A program made the position numbers and the translations under genes. Below are positions 50,302 through 60,540 of a DNA stretch of 64,000 nt, in pieces. Numbering within the stretch: the first letter of the stretch is position 1; the number at the start of each line of letters is the position of its first letter. This DNA is from Bacteroidales bacterium (lineage in GTDB: Bacteria > Bacteroidota > Bacteroidia > Bacteroidales > WCHB1-69), in assembly GCA_016288655.1 (NCBI GenBank), contig JAEEKX010000039.1, forward strand, positions 1 through 64,000, in the 5' to 3' direction. The notes beneath the pieces are model-generated. The model was given only the letters and a program-made list of their open reading frames with translations, searched no databases and was not told the DNA's origin.

Positions 50302-51483
50302 TTAGAGGGCGAGCTTCAAGCCAACGCAATGGTTGCCGCCCCACTTGTTTGTGAAACGATAGGAATAGTCGAGATAGAGTCTGGTTGCCTGCTTGCCAGG
50401 TTCGAGTTTGGACTTCTTCTGCAACGGAATACCAAGGGTAGCGCCGAGGGCGGGACCCGTGTACCAAGTGGTGCACTTGTCAACGCTGAACATGCCCGTC
50501 TCGAAGTTGTAGCCGGCGCGGACCATGAAGATCTGACCGAGGCCGTATTCAACACCAAGGGTGAAGATGTCGCGGGAGAAGGAGTTCGCGGTGAAGGAGC
50601 CGGCGAGGGTGATCCTGTGAGCGGCATCGTCGCGGGTGAGTTCCATATCCGTTCTGTCTCGCTTGGACATGTTTGCATACTCTTTACCCCAAATGAGGAA
50701 GTCGTAGGAAAGACCCAACACCAACATGGTGGGAATTTCGTAAGTGGCGGAACGGCTTTCAAGCGTTTGTTCCCAAGCGAGGTCGTTGGCGTTGGCACGC
50801 ACGGCCAGACCGTCACCCTTGTAATGCATCGGCAGGCCGATGTTCTTCAGGGTGATACCGATTTTGAAATTCTTGTAAGGACCGGTCAGATACTGCACGC
50901 CTGCGTCAATGGCAAAACCTGTGGCCTTGGCATCGTCGGCGCCGGTTTCAGTGACCACCTTCAAGGAAACACCACCATGAATGAAGTCGTTGAAACTCTT
51001 CGCATAGTGCAAGCACAAGTAGGAGAGTTTAGGCGAGAAAGTACCTTGGTTGCCTTCCGGCAAGGTTTCCGAGGTGATTTCAATGTCGCCAAATCCCATT
51101 GTGAAGAAAGAGAAGCCGATGACGCCTAAGTCGCGGACTTGTCCGGTTTGCTTGTTGGTGGAACGAAGGTGTTGTGCCAACGCGAAGGAACTGATGCCGA
51201 TGCCAGCACCGGAGCCCACCAAATAGCGGGTGTGGGAAAATCCTATTTCGGTTCTGTTGACGAAGGCCATGCCACCGATGTTGGAGTGCATGGCTTCCAG
51301 TCCGCGGATCTCGGCCACACCGGCGGTTCCCCAACCGGTGGAACGAGCCCACGGGTCAATCAGCAAGTGCTGCGCACCCGCCTGACCGGAACGGTCTCTG
51401 TTGCCGGCGAACACATTGCCCGTCATCGCACAGCAAAGCCCGATCAGCATACAAATGACTAACGATTTCTGTAATTTATTCAT
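50302..51483 (-). CDS. PorV/PorQ-family outer-membrane protein
   Basis: Signal peptide; AGAQHLLIDPWARSTGWGTAGVAEIRGLEAMHSNIGGMAF and barrel-like strands ending HCVGLKLAL. Confidence 0.82.
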   Translation of the reverse strand: MNKLQKSLVICMLIGLCCAMTGNVFAGNRDRSGQAGAQHLLIDPWARSTGWGTAGVAEIRGLEAMHSNIGGMAFVNRTEIGFSHTRYLVGSGAGIGISSFALAQHLRSTNKQTGQVRDLGVIGFSFFTMGFGDIEITSETLPEGNQGTFSPKLSYLCLHYAKSFNDFIHGGVSLKVVTETGADDAKATGFAIDAGVQYLTGPYKNFKIGITLKNIGLPMHYKGDGLAVRANANDLAWEQTLESRSATYEIPTMLVLGLSYDFLIWGKEYANMSKRDRTDMELTRDDAAHRITLAGSFTANSFSRDIFTLGVEYGLGQIFMVRAGYNFETGMFSVDKCTTWYTGPALGATLGIPLQKKSKLEPGKQATRLYLDYSYRFTNKWGGNHCVGLKLAL

Positions 51484-51514
51484 AATCTTATATTTTTTTC
51501 AGTTATACCATTTG

Positions 51515-54500
51515 TTAGAATGCATTCAAGTCGGTAGGACGCATAGCAGCGAAGAACTTAAGCGTACGTTCACCAATGCCAGGTGCGTTGACATGAATAA
51601 TGTAGATGCCGCTGGCGATCGGGATGTTGGCGGAGTTCTTCATATCCCAATCCACATAGGTAGTTGCGTCACCCTTGGTCAATCTGCGTACCAAGATGCC
51701 GCTGACCGTATAGATGGAGATGGTGACAGACTTGGCACCGTCTTCGTACGAAGGCAGGTTGACGATCTTCACATAGTTCTCCAACGCGGAACCTTCGTAG
51801 GTGGAGTAACCGTAGTACGGGTTCGGGACAATGTTGATCTTGTCGAGGATGCTCTCGTGGGTGCTCTCCTGAGCAGTCTGCACTGCGATGTTCTTCGTGG
51901 TGAAGCTGTACATCGGGTAGTTGTCGTTCTCCAAGGAGGCAGGGCCTTGACCCTGACCGGCGGAGTAACGCATGTACGGACGGCTGACACGCAACTTGAT
52001 GGTCACGTCGTTGGACAGCCACTCACTTTCATGCATTTCGGCAGGCATCGGGATGCTGGTCCACATCACATTGCTGAAGAGTTGCATCTTTCTGTTCATA
52101 CGGGTCTGGTTGGACAGATCGGTTTCGTTCACGAAAGTGCTGAACTTGTTCATCAGCCATTGACCTTCGTCGTACGCACCGCAGTCCTTGTCACTTTCGA
52201 ACGAACGATTGATGTTGCTGACGTTCGGTCTCATGACCACAGAGTTGGTGTTACCGGTGCTACCCACGATATAGATGTAGTGCTTGCCGCCCCAGCACGG
52301 GTTGGTGTAATAAGTGCCGTAGGAATCCGGGTAGTTGGCATAGAGATAATCGTAGGTGGGCTGGTCGATAGGATCGCCATTTTCGTCCACTGCGAAAATA
52401 TTGGTGGGGTTGAAGAGCATGTCGTTACCGTTGTTGTCCGGGTCGGAGGAGTTCTCAGCGAACATGATGTTCAGGCGCTGACCGGTTTCAACGTTGATGG
52501 CATAGCCCGGGAACCAACCCATGCCATAACCCGTACCATCGGGATTACCGTTCTTGTCAACGGATTCGTGTTTTCTGGGCTCATGAGCGATGGCACCACC
52601 TTCCGATTTGGTGCGGTCATCGCAGGATTCGAGAACCACGCAACGGGTCCACTTGTCTTTATCGGGAGTGAGCACGATATCGACGGAGTAGAGGTTGGTC
52701 ATGGTCTGGTTGAAACCAGGCGAACAGTTGGTGGTACCCATCGTAGTAACAAGCCAATAAGCCGGGTCCGGAACCGGAGCGTCAGCGGCGCGGTTGTTAT
52801 CGGGGACAATGAACTTAGCCATCGGGCCACCAGCGTACGGAGAACTCAATACATAAGGTGCCCAAGTTCCACCGAGAACACCTTCAAACTGAGCCAGCGG
52901 GTCTTTCCATGCACGAGCCGACCAGGTGCTGGTTGTGAGCGTACCAGGAGCCATCAACATGAAGAAGTCTTCTGTTTTCCATTTGGCATATTCATCTTCA
53001 ACACCATCCTGGACACCAGGAGCATCGTCCCACGGACCGGCTTCTTGGATACCTGCACGGATCCAGTTGTCGGGATAGTCACCATCGACATCCACAACAC
53101 CACCCAACCACGGTTTGGTTTCATCAGCATAGGTGATTTCCGCACCTAAGAAGTCAACCTGAGCATAACGGCTGAGATTTTTATAATTATTGCCACCATT
53201 CTTGGCCACATATTCGGCTAAGTTATCCTGATGGATGGCAAACTGGTAGTTGAGGATATTGACGGAAATACCAAATTCAGGAAGGAGTTGTTCATTGTTG
53301 ACGGAGATGGAGGTCTGGGATTCGATTTCCATCGGGAATCCTTTATCATCAATCATCACGTCGCCGTTTTCGTCAACCACCTGAAGAATCCAAGTGGCTT
53401 CTTCGGAAAGTTGGTCAAGTGTGTCAACGAATTTCAACACATAGTCGTTGGGCTGAATCTTCAACGGGTTGACAACCTTGACAGCGATAGGACCGTGGTC
53501 GTTCTTGTAGGTGACATGATCGACGGAGCCATTGGCAAGAATCTGATCGCGGGTCTCGTCGGTGATGTCGAGGAAGAAGCCGCCATTGCCCTGACCTTCA
53601 ATACGGGTGATCATCGGCTGGGTACCATATTCGCAGTTGGCGACGGTACCACCGTTTTCAGGAGTCGGATCATGCGGGATGCCCACATAAGGAGCGCCGC
53701 TGTTTTCTTTGTCACCGATGTTTCTACGACCAGCAAGGAAAGGAGTCTTCTGACCTTCCAGACCATGGTCGGAGTTGGCTGCAATAGAGAAGGGCCAATA
53801 GTTGTTGTAAGCGTAAGCCAGAACCAGGAAGTAGTACTTCTTGTGGTTGATCAACTGGGTGGAGGTGGTAGCGAACTTATCTTCGGTGACCACGAAGGAG
53901 TGACGGATACCGAGGTTCTCGCCATCGACCATCAGATGCGGGGCAGAGGTGCCTATTGCATCGTCGTGGGTCCAGTTGACCAACTGGCTGGCTTCGTTCT
54001 GGATATCGCACTGGGCGATCAGACGAACCTTGTTCAAGTCTCCAATATCGGTGACGCTAACGTCAGCGGCAGCGCACTGATAAATCAAATAACCCTCGAA
54101 ACGGTAGTGGTTGTCGAATTCGATAGTGTCGAAAGTGGAGACGTCGTGAGACTGAAGAACGAAGGTGTCGATGCCGGAGATCGTGCACCAAATAGTGTCA
54201 TAGACAGTGGTGTAGGTTTCGTCAACTCTATCAACCGGAATGGCCGGGTCTTCTTCTTCGTATTGTTCAGCGTAGTTGTTGCTGGTCTCAAGGTTGGTGA
54301 GGTAAAGGATCAATTGGTTGTTCAATTCTTCGATGGTGACGGTAGGAGCATCCGGACCGTCAAGGACCTTGAAGCAGTTCTCGAAAAGGGACTGACACTT
54401 GTCGTCGGCCACTTTCAAAGCATCGACGGATGCCTGGGCGCCACCGCTCGTAGCGCGAGCCCACGGAATACCGACGGTGATGTAGTTGACGGCACCGGCT

Positions 54501-56188
54501 TTCAAGGTGAAGGGGCCTGCGGACTGCATGAAACGGCGGTCGGCGGGAGCGTTGCCCACGGCACTTTCAGTCCAGCCTTCAGCGGAGAAGTTATAAGAGC
54601 TCGGATCGGGAACCACGCCCATCGTACCCCAGTTACAGGGGTCGGAAAGGCCGGGGAACATGAAGTCGCAGTCGAGGTCGCTGGCACCGTTCTGCGGGTG
54701 AGCGTTGGCACCATACTTCATCTTCAAGTTGTCAGCCCAGATACCGCGCAACATATTATAATAGCCGTATGCGACTTCGGGGTCGCCGACTACGGAATTG
54801 TCGTTGTTGTGATAGACGAAACGTCTCATACCGAAACGCTCGTTATCTTTAATACCATCACCAAAGTTCACACCGTTGATGGCTTCTGCACGGATCATGA
54901 CAAGAGAGTCAACAATCATTTCGTGGGCTTCAGTGGCATTCGGAGCAGGATCCCAAGAGAAGAGACCCAGGGTACCGTTGTTCGTCACGATGTCGCAATT
55001 TCCATTCATGGTCGGACCATATTCTGCACGGCCGTTGAAGGAGGGGTTGTCATATCCATCGGGATCGAGATAGGGTCCTTGGAAGAAGTCAACACCGACC
55101 GCAGGCGGTTGGTTGCCGTAGTGCTGGGCCAGACCTTGACCATCAACGTTACGGCCATTGTAGCAGTAACCCAAACCACGTGCGACGTCACAACCCACAT
55201 AGTCGTCATCGGCCCAACCCAAGTCGGGGTCAACCCACTGTGAGAAGTAGGTCTTAGTCAAGTCGTAAGTGGAACGGTTGATGATCTCGTAGGAGTAGAA
55301 GGTCATGTTGTTCAACTCGTCGTTGGTGGAGAAACCGAATGCCTGGGCACGGATTTCAAGACCGATAGGCTCACCCTGGGATTCGGTGTGCGGGCCGCCC
55401 TTATCGTTGAATATCCAGTAGAGGGTGGCGTCGCCTTTCAAGACGTGGTCGGCATAGACCATACCTTTGGAGATACCCATTCTCTCTTCGGGAGTCTTCG
55501 GCAGTTGGTCGGCAGCAGCCAATGCACGGTTCTTTTCAGTCCACGGACAGAGGTCGTTGTCGATGTCGTAGTAAGGATAGTCACCGTTTTCGGGATTGTA
55601 GTCACCGTCGCCGTCATTGTCGTAGAACGGAGCCAAGTAGTAGGACTGTCCGGCGGAGAGATCCATCGGGTGGGCAGGCCAGTTACGGATGGAGTTCGGC
55701 ATGACATAGTCGGCGTTCATCCAGTTGGCGATGTGGTTTTCGACCTCAGCACGGGTGATGGGGAAGTGCTTGTCGTATGCGGCGCAGGTCTCCTGGGTGA
55801 CGGAAGCACCGTTCAGGGTCAGAGGACCCGTCCAGAAGTCATCACCTCTTTGACGGAATCTCACGGCGGCCAACTTCAGCACGTCGTTGATATCCATACC
55901 ACCGATCCAAAGAGCGGCGGCGAACATGGAAGTCTTGCCGGAGCCGTAAGGCACCTCGTACTGTGCGATTTCATTGAACCACATGGTACCGTTCGTCTCC
56001 AGGTAAGCTCTGACATTGTTGACCGTAAGTTCGTTGGAGTTGGTAGCCGGCAAGCAGGTGGAAGCCGCACGAGGAGTCATGCTCCGCGGAGTGGCCGTAC
56101 CGCCTTTGTACTTTTCAGCATGCAACGAACTGACGGCAAGCATCAATCCTGCTAAAAATAAAATCTTAAAGGTGTTTTTCATATTCAT
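51515..56188 (-). CDS. Large secreted protein (1557 aa) with probable T9SS C-terminal domain
   Basis: Signal peptide; C-terminus YEDGAKSVTISIYTVSGILVRRLTKGDATTYVDWDMKNSANIPIASGIYIIHVNAPGIGERTLKFFAAMR resembles a sorting/Por-type C-terminal domain. Confidence 0.8.
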   Translation of the reverse strand: MNMKNTFKILFLAGLMLAVSSLHAEKYKGGTATPRSMTPRAASTCLPATNSNELTVNNVRAYLETNGTMWFNEIAQYEVPYGSGKTSMFAAALWIGGMDINDVLKLAAVRFRQRGDDFWTGPLTLNGASVTQETCAAYDKHFPITRAEVENHIANWMNADYVMPNSIRNWPAHPMDLSAGQSYYLAPFYDNDGDGDYNPENGDYPYYDIDNDLCPWTEKNRALAAADQLPKTPEERMGISKGMVYADHVLKGDATLYWIFNDKGGPHTESQGEPIGLEIRAQAFGFSTNDELNNMTFYSYEIINRSTYDLTKTYFSQWVDPDLGWADDDYVGCDVARGLGYCYNGRNVDGQGLAQHYGNQPPAVGVDFFQGPYLDPDGYDNPSFNGRAEYGPTMNGNCDIVTNNGTLGLFSWDPAPNATEAHEMIVDSLVMIRAEAINGVNFGDGIKDNERFGMRRFVYHNNDNSVVGDPEVAYGYYNMLRGIWADNLKMKYGANAHPQNGASDLDCDFMFPGLSDPCNWGTMGVVPDPSSYNFSAEGWTESAVGNAPADRRFMQSAGPFTLKAGAVNYITVGIPWARATSGGAQASVDALKVADDKCQSLFENCFKVLDGPDAPTVTIEELNNQLILYLTNLETSNNYAEQYEEEDPAIPVDRVDETYTTVYDTIWCTISGIDTFVLQSHDVSTFDTIEFDNHYRFEGYLIYQCAAADVSVTDIGDLNKVRLIAQCDIQNEASQLVNWTHDDAIGTSAPHLMVDGENLGIRHSFVVTEDKFATTSTQLINHKKYYFLVLAYAYNNYWPFSIAANSDHGLEGQKTPFLAGRRNIGDKENSGAPYVGIPHDPTPENGGTVANCEYGTQPMITRIEGQGNGGFFLDITDETRDQILANGSVDHVTYKNDHGPIAVKVVNPLKIQPNDYVLKFVDTLDQLSEEATWILQVVDENGDVMIDDKGFPMEIESQTSISVNNEQLLPEFGISVNILNYQFAIHQDNLAEYVAKNGGNNYKNLSRYAQVDFLGAEITYADETKPWLGGVVDVDGDYPDNWIRAGIQEAGPWDDAPGVQDGVEDEYAKWKTEDFFMLMAPGTLTTSTWSARAWKDPLAQFEGVLGGTWAPYVLSSPYAGGPMAKFIVPDNNRAADAPVPDPAYWLVTTMGTTNCSPGFNQTMTNLYSVDIVLTPDKDKWTRCVVLESCDDRTKSEGGAIAHEPRKHESVDKNGNPDGTGYGMGWFPGYAINVETGQRLNIMFAENSSDPDNNGNDMLFNPTNIFAVDENGDPIDQPTYDYLYANYPDSYGTYYTNPCWGGKHYIYIVGSTGNTNSVVMRPNVSNINRSFESDKDCGAYDEGQWLMNKFSTFVNETDLSNQTRMNRKMQLFSNVMWTSIPMPAEMHESEWLSNDVTIKLRVSRPYMRYSAGQGQGPASLENDNYPMYSFTTKNIAVQTAQESTHESILDKINIVPNPYYGYSTYEGSALENYVKIVNLPSYEDGAKSVTISIYTVSGILVRRLTKGDATTYVDWDMKNSANIPIASGIYIIHVNAPGIGERTLKFFAAMRPTDLNAF

Positions 56189-56210
56189 AATATTTTATTT
56201 CAACGGTGAA

Positions 56211-59200
56211 TTAAAATGAGAAATTGACACCCAGGCGGACACGGGTCGGCATGGTGTAGTTGTACGGATCAGCAACTCTCATTCTGTAGTACCCAATGTA
56301 GGCGGCCACATCGACCTGAGAGTTGATCTGTTGTTGGTATTCGTTGGCGGTGAGGTAACCATCGTCATCGGCATTACCGGTGTATTGATAAACATAGATG
56401 ACGTTCTTGAAGTTGAACAGGTTCATCACATCGAGATAGACATTGAGGAAGGCCTGCTTGGTGGGCTTGCCAGTCTCTTCGTCTTTCTTGAGGTTGAGGA
56501 CGAAGGTCTTGTCAACGCGGATATCGCACTGGAAGATCCACGGCATGTTGGAACCGTTGATGGTACCGGTAAGTTGGCTCTTACCAACGCCGAGGATGGA
56601 GGAGTAGGGCTTGCTGGAACGGCTGTAGGGCAGACCTGAACCGGCGGAGAAGTTGATGTTGACACCGAAGTTCTCCAACCATCTGATCTCTCTGGAGGTG
56701 GTGCCATCCTTAGAAACCTTTGTGGATGTGGGTCCTTTGTAATCAGTACCCATGCCAAAGCGGTAGTCGATGTTGGCGCTCAGTTTGTGACGCTGGTCGA
56801 AACTGAGGTTGGTAAGGGTTCTGAGGTTCGGCTGACCGGAGGCGATGATGGCCAAACTGGAGGTCTCGCTGGAACCGGTACCCTTGGCGAACTGGAGGGT
56901 GTAACTGGCACGCAGGGTCACGTTTCTGGTACGGCGAAGGTCGTAGCCGACGGTGAAGCCTTGAACGGTACCGAAGTCGATGTTGTCGTAAGAATAGTAG
57001 GTGGAGGGATAAGCACCGGTGTAACGGTAGCACTGCACCTGATCACGTTTTTCGGAATAGTAAGCGGAGAGGCTGATGGCGGAGTTCTCGCCGATTGCCT
57101 GACGGAAACCGATTTCGTAGTCGATGCTCTTGGAAGGTTTCAGACTCGGGTTGTTGATGACGTTGTTCTGGTTGGAACCGAGTTTTTCAACCCAGAGGTA
57201 GCTGATAGGATCGAGACGGAGGTCGGAGGGACGCACGGTGATAATGTTGTAGTGTGCGTAGAAGAGGGATTTGCTGGAGACGTTGAAGGAGAAGGAGAGA
57301 CGAGGCATCACGGACCATTGGGGTTCGTATTTGGAGAAGGCGGAACCTTCAACTTTGGATACTGCCGTCTCGTTGAGTTCGTTCTTCAGGATCGGGCCGC
57401 CGGTGGCACCCAACACGGTGGAGGGGTCGGTGACGACGGCACCTTCAGAGTCGTACCAGTTGTGACCCTTACGGTAGGCAACGATGCTGGCGTTGTCGGG
57501 GTCGAGGGTCTTGTCGAGTTGGTTGACATAGACTACCCAATCGTCTTCGGCGTTGGAGGCGACATCATAGACATCGCGAACTTCGCCGACCTTGTATGCC
57601 TCACGGAAGAGGTAGGGGTCATTCAACACATACTGGTTAGCGTCGAAACGGTCAACACGCAAGCCGATGTTGAACATCATCGTGTTGATGGAGAACTTAT
57701 CCTGGATGTACATGGCCATGTAGATAGGTTCGTAGGCACCGACGTTGTAAAGTTTGTCACCGTATTTGTCGGTCTTGTTGAAGAAGTCGTTGATGTCGGT
57801 CTTCTTGGTGTATTTCTTGGTGCCGGTGTAGTCATATCCATAATAAGATATATAGGTAGAACCACCATTGAAGAGTTCTTCGGGGGAGAACATGCTCAGG
57901 GAGAACTGGTCGGGCGACATATTGTCGATGTCGATCCAGTCTTTACCATCGGGGTCAAGGCCGAGGGACTTACGGAGATTGCGGTCGAAAGTCGTCTGGG
58001 CTTCGGCGTCGAAATATCTGTCGTACATGACAGTGTCATCACCGACGATGTAGGGATGATCCGTATCAAGTTCGCTGATGTGGTAGTTGGCGCTGCTTCT
58101 CATCAAGGTCCAGAGCCCGTAAGGAGAGACGCCGAAGGAACGGTTGGTACGTTTCTCAAAGATGTAACCCAACTTAAAGTCGTGGTTCTTGATGGTCAGG
58201 GACAAACTGGCGTTGGCGCCGATCTGGTCCTCAGCGGATTTGCTGTAGGAACCACGCACAGTACCGGGAGCCTGGAAGAGGCTATAGACTGCGTCCGGAG
58301 AGTCGCCGTTGAGCAGAGCACCGAACTGCTGGTAGAGGGTCTTGTTGTAAGGAATCACACCGAAGTATTCGTAGATGGTCTCGGGAGAGTAGGTGTCAGT
58401 GAATGTGGTGACGTAAGGAGTAAGGTCAGGGTTGGTGTTGAGCGACTGGTCATTGCTGCCGAACGGGATGGGGCTGAACTCCACGATGGAGTCGTAGATG
58501 TTGGCAAGAATGTTCATGTCGTAGTACCTGATGGAGTCAATGGTGATGTCGCCGCGTTGGAAAGCCATGGCCTTAGTGCTCTTGAAGTAGCCAATGTGGC
58601 CATAGTTGAATAAGTTGTCCTTATGGTTGACGTCACGGGTCCAGGTATCGTAGTGGGTGTAGTTGACGTTGATGTTATACATTATATTTTTAATAGCACT
58701 CGAATCGGACTTGAGGGGGATTCTGTGCTGGAGTCTCGCATTGACACGCCAGGTGTTGATTTGGCTTTGGCTGTTGTTGTGGGCGTTGAAGAGGGCGTAG
58801 TAGCTGTCTGACCAGTTTTTGTATCTGGTGAATTCGTACATGCCGCCAATGGAGAGACTGATGTTGTTGGTTTCACCGAAGAGGAAGTCGAGTTTACCTT
58901 GAAGGAGGTAGTTGAAGTTGCCGGCGTTGTCTCTTACACGCTGTTTGTGGAAGTTCTCTTCGTGGAGATATTCCGCGTTGGAGTAGTGGGCACCGAACTC
59001 GGTAGCGCTGTAGCGGTAGGGGTGTTGGATGAGGTAGTCGATGGTTTCGTCGTTGGCGCGCCAGGTGCCTCCGCGGGCGGGAGAACCGTCCTTGTCGTAA
59101 CTGACATCTCCAGTGAGGAGGAAGCCGACGCGGGCGGGCTGGCCTTGTGCTTTGGGTTTGGCGAGCGGGCCGGTGAGGGAGACAGAACCGAGGAAGTTGT

Positions 59201-59930
59201 TGTAGCCATCAAGCGAACCCATCAACTCGACAGAGCCGTGGAGGTCTTTCGAGATGCCCTTGGTGGTGATGATGGTGAAGGAGTTACCGTCACCATACTC
59301 AGCGGGGATACCGCCCTGGATCAACTCGACCTGTTCGATGGATGCCATGGAGACGCCGCCGGTACCACGAACGATCACACCGTCGATCATAGTTTTCTGA
59401 CCGTCACCACGGTTACCACGCACGGACTGCATCTTACCGTCGATGGCGGTTACACCAGCGGCAGTGGAGATGGCACCCGTAACATCGTGACCCGGCTGCT
59501 GACGCACCGCGCTAGCGTCAAGAATTGTCGTCGTCTTCGTGTTGTCCTGGTCAATCAGCGGGCGGACATAGATGATTTCGATACCGAGGTCAAGATCTTC
59601 TGCGCCGCAGGTGATCTGTGCATCCATGATCAAGGTAGAACCCGTGTACTGAACATCTCTGATTGTTTTCTTTTTGCCGCATTGGCCCATCTCTGCGTCG
59701 AACACCAAGTCGTAGGTGCCGATGGACACACCATGCAGTTGGTAATTGCCTTCCGCATCGGTCATCGTGTAGTTTACATCATTACCCTCCTTTTGAAGTT
59801 GGACGTTGATGTATGGAAGCGCGACTCCGGTTTGGTCGGTGACCTTACCTTTAATGCCTTGAGCAGATGCAAAACTGCCGAGAAGGAAGACTGCCACAAG
59901 CGTCAAGAGTAACTTTTTTACCATAATCAA
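56211..59930 (-). CDS. TonB-dependent receptor with N-terminal carboxypeptidase-regulatory-like domain
   Basis: IKGKVTDQTGVALPYINVQL...GNYQLHGVSIGTYDL; plug region VRGNRGDGQKTMIDGVIVRGTGGVSMASIEQVELIQGGIPAEYGDGNSFTIITTKG; C-terminus RVRLGVNFSF. Confidence 0.93.
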   Translation of the reverse strand: MIMVKKLLLTLVAVFLLGSFASAQGIKGKVTDQTGVALPYINVQLQKEGNDVNYTMTDAEGNYQLHGVSIGTYDLVFDAEMGQCGKKKTIRDVQYTGSTLIMDAQITCGAEDLDLGIEIIYVRPLIDQDNTKTTTILDASAVRQQPGHDVTGAISTAAGVTAIDGKMQSVRGNRGDGQKTMIDGVIVRGTGGVSMASIEQVELIQGGIPAEYGDGNSFTIITTKGISKDLHGSVELMGSLDGYNNFLGSVSLTGPLAKPKAQGQPARVGFLLTGDVSYDKDGSPARGGTWRANDETIDYLIQHPYRYSATEFGAHYSNAEYLHEENFHKQRVRDNAGNFNYLLQGKLDFLFGETNNISLSIGGMYEFTRYKNWSDSYYALFNAHNNSQSQINTWRVNARLQHRIPLKSDSSAIKNIMYNINVNYTHYDTWTRDVNHKDNLFNYGHIGYFKSTKAMAFQRGDITIDSIRYYDMNILANIYDSIVEFSPIPFGSNDQSLNTNPDLTPYVTTFTDTYSPETIYEYFGVIPYNKTLYQQFGALLNGDSPDAVYSLFQAPGTVRGSYSKSAEDQIGANASLSLTIKNHDFKLGYIFEKRTNRSFGVSPYGLWTLMRSSANYHISELDTDHPYIVGDDTVMYDRYFDAEAQTTFDRNLRKSLGLDPDGKDWIDIDNMSPDQFSLSMFSPEELFNGGSTYISYYGYDYTGTKKYTKKTDINDFFNKTDKYGDKLYNVGAYEPIYMAMYIQDKFSINTMMFNIGLRVDRFDANQYVLNDPYLFREAYKVGEVRDVYDVASNAEDDWVVYVNQLDKTLDPDNASIVAYRKGHNWYDSEGAVVTDPSTVLGATGGPILKNELNETAVSKVEGSAFSKYEPQWSVMPRLSFSFNVSSKSLFYAHYNIITVRPSDLRLDPISYLWVEKLGSNQNNVINNPSLKPSKSIDYEIGFRQAIGENSAISLSAYYSEKRDQVQCYRYTGAYPSTYYSYDNIDFGTVQGFTVGYDLRRTRNVTLRASYTLQFAKGTGSSETSSLAIIASGQPNLRTLTNLSFDQRHKLSANIDYRFGMGTDYKGPTSTKVSKDGTTSREIRWLENFGVNINFSAGSGLPYSRSSKPYSSILGVGKSQLTGTINGSNMPWIFQCDIRVDKTFVLNLKKDEETGKPTKQAFLNVYLDVMNLFNFKNVIYVYQYTGNADDDGYLTANEYQQQINSQVDVAAYIGYYRMRVADPYNYTMPTRVRLGVNFSF

Positions 59931-59981
59931 ACTAATTTATATTAAACAATTATTTTATTCTAAAATTAGCCCGCTAATTTA

Positions 59982-59989
59982 CAAAAATA
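59982..59989 (-). promoter_or_regulatory. Putative -7 element for the TonB receptor operon (TATTTTTG on minus)
   Basis: Plus CAAAAATA about 50 nt upstream of the start at 59930. Confidence 0.45.
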
Positions 59990-60041
59990 TTACAAGCCGT
60001 ACATTAGTATGGCTTCAATTTTTTCTTTTTTTTATAATCGC

Positions 60042-60434
60042 CTAAAAATCAGGTCTTTTTAAAATTATTGAATAAATGATTCCCTTTTTGATTTCATCTT
60101 CGTCGAATCGCAAATCGGTAATTTTTTCTTTCTCATTTTCAGTAGTTTGCGAGTAAACGTCTGAAGAAAAAGCATCGTTTTTCGGGGATTCCGCAAAAGA
60201 GGGCTTGCCGTTGGCATCCAACGTTTCATAGGTGAAAATTTCGCCGTTTTTCGGATAATTTTCCGCTTTTGACCGCAAATCCGATGGCGGAATCTCCTCT
60301 TCCTGCACAAATTCGTTCTCGGGTTCCTCCCCTATCGGATAGGGTTGGGGCTTGGGTTGCGGCGGGGGCGACTTCTTGGCTAAAACGAACGACGCCACCA
60401 CGGACAAGATGATAAATATCAGTAATCCACTCAC
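60042..60434 (-). CDS. Small single-TM hypothetical protein (possible GTG start)
   Basis: [35 protein letters not shown]...; a GTG at 60432-60434 lies just downstream of a TATTTTTG motif. The longer ORF-track version would overlap mutS and its promoter. Confidence 0.5.
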   Translation of the reverse strand: MSGLLIFIILSVVASFVLAKKSPPPQPKPQPYPIGEEPENEFVQEEEIPPSDLRSKAENYPKNGEIFTYETLDANGKPSFAESPKNDAFSSDVYSQTTENEKEKITDLRFDEDEIKKGIIYSIILKRPDF

Positions 60435-60458
60435 GGTGATGTATTTTTGTTCAGGTTG

Positions 60459-60466
60459 CAAAAATA
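60459..60466 (-). promoter_or_regulatory. Putative -7 element for the 60042..60434 gene (TATTTTTG on minus)
   Basis: Plus CAAAAATA; divergent to the mutS promoter. Confidence 0.4.
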
Positions 60467-60512
60467 CACTTTTTTTCCCAATCAGCGCGGCGGCGATTTT
60501 GCAAAAAGTCCG

Positions 60513-60520
60513 TATCTTTG
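60513..60520 (+). promoter_or_regulatory. Putative -7 element for mutS (TATCTTTG)
   Basis: TATCTTTGCGC about 20 nt upstream of ATG 60541. Confidence 0.5.
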
Positions 60521-60540
60521 CGCCCGAAAAATCTACTACC

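Noticed and set aside
53231-55243. 670-aa plus-strand ORF opposite the 1557-aa gene, and 56787..58613 opposite the TonB receptor
   Set aside because: Antisense shadows of minus-strand genes with signal peptides and recognisable domains.
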